64,000 nucleotides of DNA. Source: Pirellulales bacterium. Lineage in GTDB: Bacteria > Planctomycetota > Planctomycetia > Pirellulales > Lacipirellulaceae. The position numbers and the translations under genes were made by a program. The notes beneath the pieces are model-generated. The model ran no database searches, was not told the origin of the DNA, and worked only from the letters and a program-made list of their open reading frames with translations. The DNA is taken from assembly GCA_022841705.1 (NCBI GenBank), contig JALHQZ010000002.1, forward strand, positions 992,001 through 1,056,000, read 5' to 3'. Below, in pieces: positions 26,496-33,532 of the stretch. The stretch's first letter is position 1. Every line of letters begins with the position of its first letter.

Positions 26496-26659
26496 TGGGG
26501 ACTACCAGCGGGATCAGAGCCCGAAGCTGGTCGGGATGCTGATGATCTTAACATGCTTAACCACTGCGCGACCACGACGCGAGGTGCGGCGCAATCGCCA
26601 GTAAGCTTCTCCTACCGTAGCTTGGGTCCCCTGACTCGAGCAAGTAACGCCCCGGTGAC

Positions 26660-26739
26660 GGGCGCCACTGGCGTGTTGCCAGTGGGAATTAAGGACGGAC
26701 GTGACCGAGGGTCACCACTGGCGACACGCCAGTAGCGCC
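26660..26739. repeat. GGGCGCCACTGGCGTG palindromic element, copy 1
   Basis: The left arm (26660-26685, beginning GGGCGCCACTGGCGTGTTGC) and right arm (26714-26739) match as inverted repeats at about 24 of 26 positions, and each arm is itself a smaller palindrome (CCACTGGCG / CGCCAGTGG). A second copy is at 31459-31539, with the same arms and a similar 28-bp centre. Confidence 0.75.
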
Positions 26740-26910
26740 CGGCGTCGTCCCAAACCGCGTCCGTCAGTGAGTGTAATCCGGCGCGTCGTCGGTTGTGAAG
26801 TTGGCGAGCTTGCCGTGCTTGGCATGGCTCGAGCGCGGCTCGACGGGATTCATTTCTGGTGCGTAGGCCGCCCCAGCTTCAATGCACGCACAGAGATCAA
26901 TAAATGAATT

Positions 26911-26947
26911 CGGGCGGGCAAGGATCAACAGGATCCTTGCCCGCCCG
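26911..26947 (-). terminator. hairpin after the HAF-repeat gene
   Basis: CGGGCGGGCAAGGATC at 26911-26926 pairs perfectly with GATCCTTGCCCGCCCG at 26932-26947 around a 5-base loop. It lies 31 bases after the stop codon of the minus-strand gene 26978-27991. In that direction it is followed by AATTCATTTATTG, so the T-run is weak. Confidence 0.6.
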
Positions 26948-26977
26948 GCAGTGCGAGTCAAAATCGAAATAGCCAGA

Positions 26978-27991
26978 TCAATCGCGTCGTGGCCGACACA
27001 GGAGGAGTCCGCCCAGGCCGAGGAACGTCAGCAGTAGCGATGTCGGCTCCGCCACCACAACCGTGCCCGAGAGCGCCTTAAAGCCGCTGCCGGGGGTCGC
27101 GCCAGCGTAATAGCCGACGAGCTGGTTCGCGTCGTTCAATCCGTGGTTCAGAATCGTGGCTCGCGCGGTTGGAACGTCCACGGAGTAGAAGGTCCCCATC
27201 GAGTCCGAAGGCGAGAACAATTCTTCATCAAGGATCAGACCATGAATCGCGTCGTTGGTGTCGATCCAGGTGCCGACAATGATGCCGCTGGAATTGATCA
27301 TGCTCAGCGACGTGCTCTTGGCGTTCGGATAGTCGTAATCGATGTAGACGCCGTTGCGATAGACGGCGCCGTGCAGGTTGCCGGCGGAATCAAGATAATT
27401 CACGATCGCATCGCCATTTGCATTTACCGCCTGGACTGCAGTACCGAATGCGCCGTGATCGGGCAGATCGGTCCAGGTCTGCGTTGCGATGTTGTAGATC
27501 GCACTGTGAGCGATCAAGTTGCTGTCGTAGTACGGCGCGGCGACCAATCCCTGGTCGTTGATCGCGTTAAACGCCTGGAACACAGCCCCTGAATGAACGG
27601 GCGTGAGGAAGGTGTTAGTGTTGCGGTGGTAGATAAATCCGTGGGTTTCTTCGCTGCTGGCGTTGAAGTAATCGCCGGTCGCGATCCCGGCGGAATTGAT
27701 ACTGAGCAGCTGGCTCGAACTGCCTGAGGGAAGGCCGGGGAAGGTCACGGTAGTCAACGTGCCGTTGTCGTAGATGTAGCCGTCGTATCGCGCTAGCGTG
27801 CCGAACGCGCCGACGATCACGCCGTTATTGCTTATGCCGTTTACGGTCTTTCCATCTAAGGCGGCGGGAGCGGAGTTAAACACGAGGGTCGTCGCATCAG
27901 CTGCGGCGGCCATCAGCAGTACGCTCAACAATGACATCGCCCCTACGAGGCGCACTAGCGCGGTCAATTGAAGTTCACTTCGCAAACGCAT
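26978..27991 (-). CDS. HAF-repeat PEP-CTERM exported protein
   Basis: The 337-residue protein has a signal peptide (LVRLVGAMSLLSVLLMAAAA), then about six HAF-type repeats in which a conserved 'NxxGxxVG' theme recurs (GISNNGVIVGAFG, SINSAGIATGDYF, AINDQGLVAAPYY, AVNANGDAIVNYL, MINSSGIIVGTWI, GLNDANQLVGYYA). The C-terminal tail VAEPTSLLLTFLGLGGLLLC with CRPRRD is a PEP-CTERM-like anchor, although the motif is AEP instead of PEP. GGGAGA lies before the start. Such proteins are thought to be exported; a function is not known. Confidence 0.85.
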   Translation of the reverse strand: MRLRSELQLTALVRLVGAMSLLSVLLMAAAADATTLVFNSAPAALDGKTVNGISNNGVIVGAFGTLARYDGYIYDNGTLTTVTFPGLPSGSSSQLLSINSAGIATGDYFNASSEETHGFIYHRNTNTFLTPVHSGAVFQAFNAINDQGLVAAPYYDSNLIAHSAIYNIATQTWTDLPDHGAFGTAVQAVNANGDAIVNYLDSAGNLHGAVYRNGVYIDYDYPNAKSTSLSMINSSGIIVGTWIDTNDAIHGLILDEELFSPSDSMGTFYSVDVPTARATILNHGLNDANQLVGYYAGATPGSGFKALSGTVVVAEPTSLLLTFLGLGGLLLCRPRRD

Positions 27992-28037
27992 CTTTCCATC
28001 TCCCTTTCAAAACACAAACCGGAACAAATAAACAAAA

Positions 28038-28088
28038 AAACAACGATTGAGACCATTTTCGTGGGGAAAATGAGCTCAATCGTTGTTT
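28038..28088 (-). terminator. strong stem-loop upstream of the HAF gene, T-run on the minus strand
   Basis: AAACAACGATTGAG (28038-28051) pairs perfectly with CTCAATCGTTGTTT (28075-28088), and the inside also pairs (CATTTTC with GAAAATG). On the minus strand the stem is followed by TTTTTTTG, so it is a factor-independent terminator for leftward transcripts. It lies 46 bases before the HAF gene's start codon, in its leader. No larger gene on the minus strand precedes it, so it may be an attenuator or may end a small RNA. Confidence 0.6.
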
Positions 28089-28410
28089 GAAATGAATTAG
28101 CGGTTCCTTAGATCGTCTTAGGTAAACGAAACTTGTGACCCGATCGCATCTTGCCTCGCCAGTCGATGGCAGGGGCAGGGCAACTCAAAGGCCCCACTTT
28201 AATTAGGGCTTCCTAGGTGTCAAGTAAGATTTATGACTTTTTTTAGGTTTTATCAGGCGCGCGTGGCTGCGACACAGACCCAATCTGTTGGGGTATTTCA
28301 AGTCGGGGCAGCTCCGCCTAGCCGCATCTCGCACTATCCCGCTGCTAAGTTCTGCCGCTCTCTGTCCTTCGACTTTATCGCATGACAATATGTCCCTCGT
28401 TTAGTTGAAA

Positions 28411-28570
28411 AGCATGTTGGTTCCTCCGCCCGGAAGATACCTTCTGGAAGAACCATTTTTCCCTTTTCGAAGGAACCAACCATGTATTAAAAAGGGGACG
28501 GGATTTTTTTCTCCGAGCTGAGCTGAGTTCGCACTTCGACTTGCTGCAAGATTACGATTCCCGTCCCCTT
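28411..28570. repeat. two nested inverted repeats
   Basis: catgttggttcctccg near 28411 is mirrored by cgaaggaaccaaccatg ending at 28483, and within this ggttcctcc also pairs with ggaagaacc. Right after it, aaaaggggacgggat (from 28489) is mirrored by attcccgtcccctttt ending at 28572. Together they can form two adjacent stem-loops. Confidence 0.55.
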
Positions 28571-28682
28571 TTAGAAGTGAGCGTCACAATCCGCGTAGCG
28601 ATTCCCACTTCAGCGGCGAAAGTGACAAGCGTAACCAACTCCGTCCGCCGCGAACCCCTCGCCCCTTCCCGCGCGCCGAACC

Positions 28683-28847
28683 GAGCTGTTGCTCGCCGCC
28701 CGCCAAACCGTGTTTGCCGAACTCGGCGAAGAAGAATCCGCAACGCGCCGGCGGATGAGCAACAATAGCCGCGCGAGCATGCTCCACGGCGAAGGTGCGG
28801 TGTTTAATCCTCTCGCTTCGCTCGTCGCCAAACACCGCGGACTCTAA
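28683..28847 (+). pseudogene. probable 3' remnant of an unrecognised gene
   Basis: The frame from 28683 to the TAA at 28847 reads ELLLAARQTVFAELGEEESA then TRRRMSNNSRASMLHGEGAV and ends SLVAKHRGL. It looks like a normal protein C-terminus (alternating helix pattern, Glu cluster, plausible codon use). Upstream in the same frame the sequence turns into Pro/Arg-rich nonsense and there is no start codon with a ribosome-binding site. I read it as the end of a deleted gene. The family is not recognised. Confidence 0.3.
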
Positions 28848-29570
28848 ATCGCGCAGCGATTGGACAGTGTGAACTCGAATTGGCAGTTTCGGCCGTTGTC
28901 AACAACCAGATTAGCCACTCGCAGCCCAAAAAATTTTGAAAAGATTTCTCACTTTCGACTAGTTTGTAGCCACCCCATTCTGTACAAATAATCACGCACG
29001 CGAGGCGGCGCCGCTCGAGAGCGGGGCGCTCGAAGGTTCAGCGAATGTGGGCGTTGCAACGCCCGCGAACCTTACCACGAGCGTCCCTAGAACTGGGCGC
29101 CAATCCGCGGACAAGACGGTTTTCAATGAATTAAGAAATTTAGGTGAGCTCCTCCTCGGCGCGCGAGTCCCGTGCTGAGAGGTGAGGGGTTGCTGCACGG
29201 CGCCCGACCGAATTTCCCGTCTCAAAAGGGGGGCTAGTTTACGATGAGGCGCCTCATCGCCTTTTTGGTTCACGTAATCCTCGATCAATCGAACCAAAAC
29301 ACACCCAATAACTAACCCGTTCTGTCGGAGGCCTCTGGTGAGGCCGCCGACAAATAGACAATCCGCCGTTGCGCGCCGTAACGCACAGTTCGGCCAGCCA
29401 TTGCTGCCAAGAATGCACGTTCTTGGGCCGAAAGTGGCTGCGCGCTCGCCAATCGAGCCGTGGCGCGAGAGTTGCGTAACTACAGAGACTAACGCCACAA
29501 TCAGGTGCAGTTGCCCCCAACCTTTGGGAAGCCCATCCTTTGGGAGGCCCAACTCTCGGGAGAAAAGAAT

Positions 29571-31424
29571 ATGAAAAGCCCCGTCCTTGAATTCCCCCGC
29601 GCCGCCACCAACCCCGAGCTGCGCGAATGGGTCGCCGAGATTGTTGAGCTGTGCGAACCTGCCGCCGTGCATTGGTGCGATGGCTCGCAGGCGGAGTACG
29701 ACCGGCTGTGCGAGGAAATGGTCGCTAGCGGCACCTTCACGCGGCTGAACCCGAAGAAGCGGCCCAACTGTTTTCTGGCGCGGAGCCATGAGAGCGATGT
29801 TGCGCGGGTGGAGGACCGCACTTACATTTGTTCGCTCGCCAAGATCGACGCCGGCCCGACCAACAACTGGATGGCGCCGCGCGAAATGAAGGCGCTCCTC
29901 ACGCCGAAGTTCCGCGGTTGCATGCGCGGCCGCACGCTGTACGTGATTCCGTTCAGCATGGGGCCGATCGGTTCGCCCATTTCGCATATCGGCGTGCAGA
30001 TAACCGACTCGCCGTATGTGGTGGTGAACATGAAGATCATGACGCGGATGGGAACCAAGGCGCTTGAAGCAATTGGCGATGGCGAGTTCATCAAGTGTTT
30101 GCACTCGGTCGGCATGCCGCTCGCCGCGGGCCAAAAAGATGTCGCGTGGCCATGCAGTCCCGATCCGAAGGACAAGTACATCGTTCACTTCCCGGAAGAG
30201 CGGGCCATCTGGAGCATCGGCTCCGGCTACGGCGGTAACGCGCTGTTGGGCAAAAAGTGTTTTGCCTTGCGGATCGCCAGCGTCTTGGGCCGCGAACAAG
30301 GTTGGCTGGCCGAGCACATGCTCATCACCGGCGTGAAAAATCCTGATGGCGAAAAGACCTACGTCGCCGCCGCCTTCCCCAGCGCCTGCGGCAAGACCAA
30401 CTTCGCGATGCTAATTCCGCCCAAAGAATTTCGCGACGAAGGGTGGGAAGTCACCTGCGTGGGGGACGACATTGCGTGGATCAAGCCCGATGCGGACGGC
30501 AAGATTTACGCAATCAACCCCGAGTTTGGCTTCTTCGGCGTGGCGCCGGGAACGAACGAAACTTCGAACCCCAACGCGATGGCTACCATTCGCGAAAACA
30601 CCATCTTTACCAACGTCGCACTGACCGATGATGGCGATGTGTGGTGGGAAGGAATGACCGACAAGCCGCCCGCGCACTGCATTGACTGGCGCGGCAACGA
30701 CTGGACTCCCGACAGCAAAGAGAAGGCGGCGCACGCTAACTCCCGCTTCACGGCGCCCTTGTCGCAATGCCCCTGCACCGACGCGGCGTTTGACGATCCG
30801 CGCGGCGTGCCGATTTCGGCGTTCATTTTTGGCGGGCGCCGCGGAACCGTGCTGCCGTTGGTGTACCAAGCGTTCAACTGGGCGTTTGGCGTGTATGCCG
30901 CCGCGACGATGGGTTCGGAAATGACCGCCGCCGCGTTCGGCAAGCTCGGCCAAGTGCGGCGCGATCCACTCGCGATGCTGCCGTTCTGCGGTTACCACAT
31001 GGGCGATTACTTGGGCCACTGGCTCGACTTCGGCCGCAAGCTGCCCAACTCGCCGCGGATCTTCAACGTCAACTGGTTCCGCCGCGATGCCGAAGGCAAA
31101 TTCCTGTGGCCCGGTTTTAGCGAAAACTTCCGCATCCTGAAGTGGATTGTCGGTCGTTCGAAAGGCAAGTCGGCCAGCATCGAAGGCCCGCTCGGCTGGA
31201 TGCCACAGTATAAGGACATCGATTGGCGCGGCCTCGACTTCAGCCCCGCGCAGTTCGACGAACTGATGGGCGTCGACCGGGGCGAATGGATGCAAGAAAT
31301 CGCCTCGCACGATGAACTGTTCTTCAAACTGTACGACCGGTTGCCGAAGGAACTCACCTACATCCGCGAACTGCTGCTGAGCGGCTTGTGGCGCTCGCCA
31401 GAACATTGGGATATGTCGAAGTAG
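29571..31424 (+). CDS. pckG: phosphoenolpyruvate carboxykinase (GTP)
   Basis: PckG turns oxaloacetate and GTP into phosphoenolpyruvate, CO2 and GDP and is the entry step of gluconeogenesis. From ATG 29571 (GGGAGAAAAG before it) the 617-residue product has the usual length of the GTP class. Visible motifs: [20 protein letters not shown], the P-loop FPSACGKTN at about residues 267-275 with the reactive Cys, [10 protein letters not shown], the RENTIFTNV segment, and [20 protein letters not shown]. This is the GTP and not the ATP (PckA) type. It stands alone with a long leader (see 28089-29570). Confidence 0.95.
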   Translation: MKSPVLEFPRAATNPELREWVAEIVELCEPAAVHWCDGSQAEYDRLCEEMVASGTFTRLNPKKRPNCFLARSHESDVARVEDRTYICSLAKIDAGPTNNWMAPREMKALLTPKFRGCMRGRTLYVIPFSMGPIGSPISHIGVQITDSPYVVVNMKIMTRMGTKALEAIGDGEFIKCLHSVGMPLAAGQKDVAWPCSPDPKDKYIVHFPEERAIWSIGSGYGGNALLGKKCFALRIASVLGREQGWLAEHMLITGVKNPDGEKTYVAAAFPSACGKTNFAMLIPPKEFRDEGWEVTCVGDDIAWIKPDADGKIYAINPEFGFFGVAPGTNETSNPNAMATIRENTIFTNVALTDDGDVWWEGMTDKPPAHCIDWRGNDWTPDSKEKAAHANSRFTAPLSQCPCTDAAFDDPRGVPISAFIFGGRRGTVLPLVYQAFNWAFGVYAAATMGSEMTAAAFGKLGQVRRDPLAMLPFCGYHMGDYLGHWLDFGRKLPNSPRIFNVNWFRRDAEGKFLWPGFSENFRILKWIVGRSKGKSASIEGPLGWMPQYKDIDWRGLDFSPAQFDELMGVDRGEWMQEIASHDELFFKLYDRLPKELTYIRELLLSGLWRSPEHWDMSK

Positions 31425-31458
31425 GGCTATTAGCTGTTGGCTGTCAGCTTCAGAAGTC

Positions 31459-31539
31459 GGGTGCCACTGGCGTGTCGCCAGTGCGAAGTGAAGACAGACT
31501 TTACTTAGGATTCCCACTGGCGGCACGCCAGTGGCGCCC
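31459..31539. repeat. GGGTGCCACTGGCGTG palindromic element, copy 2
   Basis: The left arm 31459-31483 and the right arm 31514-31539 (CCACTGGCGGCACGCCAGTG then GCGCCC) mirror each other. Sequence, arm length and spacing match copy 1 at 26660-26739. It lies between pckG and the yceH-like gene. Confidence 0.75.
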
Positions 31540-31615
31540 TCATCTGTCCTGGCGAAAAGCGGTGCGTCGGGGTACGATTGCCGTCATCATTAACGGCACT
31601 CCCCGAGGCGGCGCG

Positions 31616-32410
31616 ATGACTGGCAGCGAAGCGGAATCAACCCCGAAGTGGACGATCCTCGAAGCGCTCGAGCGGCGGGTGCTGGGGGTGTTGGTCGAGA
31701 AGGCGAAGACCACGCCGGATGTGTACCCGCTGTCGCTCAACGCCCTGCGGAACGGCTGCAATCAGAAGAACAACCGCTATCCGCAGATGCAGGTAGAAGA
31801 GGACGCGGTTGAAGACGCCCTCGACTCGCTACGCAAAAAAGGGGCGGTGGCGGTGATCGAGGGAGTGGGGCGCGTCGAAAAATACCGCCACCTCGCGAAG
31901 GATTGGTTCGGCGTCGAAAAAGAAGAACTCGCCGTGATGACGGAGCTACTGCTACGCGGCGCTCAAACGGTGGGCGAACTCCGTGCCCGTGCGGCGCGGA
32001 TGGAGCCGATCAAAGGGCTCGATGAAATCGCGCCGGTGCTGGAATCGCTGGCGCGCAAGAAGCTGATCGTGTACCTTTCACCACCCGGCCGCGGCGCAGT
32101 GGTGACGCATAATCTCTATCACGAGCGCGAGCTGGACAAAGTCCGCCGCGACGCTGCCACAGAGTTCGGGAGTTCGGCGGAACCGGTCACAGCTCCGCTT
32201 CCTGACGAGCGCGGCTCGAGCGCCCCCGTCGCGCCGCAGCGGCCAATCGCCCCGAGCCCACAGCCAACTGCTTCGGCGCCATCACCAATCGCTCCCGAAC
32301 AAATCGCTGAACTGCGCCGCGAGCTGGCCGAGATTCGGATCGACTTTAGCGCGGCGATTAGTGAACTGCAAGCGGATTTGGCGGAGCTCAAGCGGCAACT
32401 CGGGGCCTAG
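31616..32410 (+). CDS. YceH/DUF480-family protein
   Basis: From ATG 31616 (GAGG before it) the 264-residue product has the YceH family start LEALERRVLGVLVEKAKTTP, then YPLSLNALRNGCNQKNNRYP, and forms two winged-helix domains (about residues 15-185). The C-terminal 75 residues are an Ala/Pro-rich linker followed by a coiled coil (LRRELAEIRIDFSAAISELQ) that is longer than in the Escherichia coli protein. The family's function is not settled; DNA binding is inferred from the fold. The upstream in-frame start within the palindromic element is not credible. Confidence 0.88.
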   Translation: MTGSEAESTPKWTILEALERRVLGVLVEKAKTTPDVYPLSLNALRNGCNQKNNRYPQMQVEEDAVEDALDSLRKKGAVAVIEGVGRVEKYRHLAKDWFGVEKEELAVMTELLLRGAQTVGELRARAARMEPIKGLDEIAPVLESLARKKLIVYLSPPGRGAVVTHNLYHERELDKVRRDAATEFGSSAEPVTAPLPDERGSSAPVAPQRPIAPSPQPTASAPSPIAPEQIAELRRELAEIRIDFSAAISELQADLAELKRQLGA

Positions 32411-32419
32411 AGACTGGAA

Positions 32420-32492
32420 CCGCAGATAGACGCGGATGAACGCAGATTACTTATTTCCCTATCCGCGTGCATCTGCGTCCATCTGCGGTTAA
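32420..32492. repeat. AACCGCAGATAGACGCGGAT inverted repeat
   Basis: AACCGCAGATAGACGCGGAT at 32420 is mirrored by gcgtccatctgcggtt ending at 32492. These CGCAGATGGACGCAGAT-type palindromes are widespread between genes in Planctomycetota and some other phyla. No T-run follows, so it is not a clear terminator. Confidence 0.7.
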
Positions 32493-32506
32493 TTTGAATT
32501 ATTCTT

Positions 32507-33532
32507 ATGCACCGCGTCGCCAACTTTGCTCGTCGGCATGTGCTGTGGTGGTTGGTGGCGGTGTATTTCGTGGCGGGACTCTTTCCGCAACTGGGGCTTG
32601 CGGCGCGCGAGTGGAATTTGGCCGGGCGATTTCCCGGCGGCGAACAGGCGGGCATCTCGCAACTGCTGGTGGCGCTGCTGCTGTTTATCGCGGCGGCTTC
32701 GATTGACCTCAAGGAACTCCGCAGCGTCGGTGAACGGCCGTGGTCGCTGCTCGCGGCGCTCGTGCTGGTGTGGTTGGGCCCGCTGCTGGTGGCGCTCGTC
32801 ACAGCGTTCGGTTTGCCGATTTGTTTGCCGACCGATGCCGCCAATAGCATCGCGCTTGGCGCGCTATTGGTCGCGGCGATGCCGGTGGCGAACTCGTCCG
32901 TCGCATGGACCCAACACGCCCAAGGCGATGTGCCGTGGAGCTTGGCGTTGGTGGTGCTGTCGATTGTGCTCTGCCCGTGGATCACGCCCGGCCTGCTAGG
33001 AGCAGCGCACGGCGTGGCGGGATCGGCTCAGGCGGAACGGATCGAAGAACTGGTGACCCGTTTTTCCGGCGGGTTTTTCATGGCGTGGGTTTTGGCGCCC
33101 ACGATTCTGGGCATCGCCCTGCGGCAAGCGTTTTCGGCGGCGCGGATTGAACGCCTTCGTCCTGCGGCGCATTTAGTGTCGATCGTGGCGCTCTTGCTGC
33201 TGAATTACCTCAACGCGGCGTTGGCGATTCCGCAGTTCCTACGGCAACCGAGCACTGGCGTCGCGGTCGCGATTGCGGGCGTGGCCCTCGCCATTTCACT
33301 GGTCGGCGTGTTCTCGGCGTGGCTGTTGGGACGTTCGGCGGAGTTGGAAACGCCGTTGCGCACGGCGATTGCGTTTGGACTCGGGATGAAGCACACGGGG
33401 CTGGCGCTGAGTTTGGCGGGGGCGGTGCTGGTGGATCAACCCCTCGCGATTTTGGTAGTGGTGATGGCAACGCTTGCGCAGCATTTGGTCGCCGGGGCGC
33501 TAAGTCGCCAGCGCAAGGTGGCGACTGTTTAG
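32507..33532 (+). CDS. bile acid:sodium symporter family transporter
   Basis: The 341-residue membrane protein has nine or ten hydrophobic helices and the layout of the BASS/ACR3 superfamily: SQLLVALLLFIAAASIDLKE, in which the third helix leads into a conserved acidic loop, GALLVAAMPVANSSVAWTQH in the fourth-helix region, and GLGMKHTGLALSLAGAVLVD in the second half. The NSSV segment matches the Na+-site region of the family. The substrate cannot be told; bile acids themselves are unlikely in such an organism, and organic anions or pantothenate-like substrates are possible. Its stop overlaps the convergent kinase gene by 4 bases. Confidence 0.82.
   Translation: MHRVANFARRHVLWWLVAVYFVAGLFPQLGLAAREWNLAGRFPGGEQAGISQLLVALLLFIAAASIDLKELRSVGERPWSLLAALVLVWLGPLLVALVTAFGLPICLPTDAANSIALGALLVAAMPVANSSVAWTQHAQGDVPWSLALVVLSIVLCPWITPGLLGAAHGVAGSAQAERIEELVTRFSGGFFMAWVLAPTILGIALRQAFSAARIERLRPAAHLVSIVALLLLNYLNAALAIPQFLRQPSTGVAVAIAGVALAISLVGVFSAWLLGRSAELETPLRTAIAFGLGMKHTGLALSLAGAVLVDQPLAILVVVMATLAQHLVAGALSRQRKVATV

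Larger units (their letters stand above)
26496..26977. other. intergenic region with two hairpins
   Basis: This 482-base gap between two minus-strand genes contains the 80-bp palindrome at 26660-26739 and the strong stem-loop at 26911-26947. The short ORFs between them are low in complexity and lack ribosome-binding sites. No gene is supported. Confidence 0.5.
28089..29570. other. long gene-poor region with nested palindromes
   Basis: About 1.5 kb between the HAF gene and pckG. The ORFs here are short and unlike proteins, except a 55-codon fragment at 28683-28847. Nested inverted repeats occupy 28411-28570. The 13-mer TTTGTAGCCACCC at 28963-28975 is the inverse of a repeat at 6638-6690. From 28990 on the sequence is GC-rich with several short palindromes (gcgccgctcgagagcggggc) and must hold the pckG promoter. 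No RNA gene family is recognised. Confidence 0.45.

Noticed and set aside
28203..28388. 61-codon minus-strand ORF in the gene-poor region
   Set aside because: It starts in AT-rich DNA without a ribosome-binding site, and the translation (SCDKVEGQRAAELSSGIVRD) matches nothing I know; it may equally be chance.
29505..29570. upstream start for pckG
   Set aside because: The 22 extra residues have no similarity to PEP carboxykinase; the ATG at 29571 has a good ribosome-binding site.
28992..30317. 441-codon minus-strand ORF
   Set aside because: More than half of it is antisense to pckG; the rest covers the palindrome-rich leader. No family is recognised.
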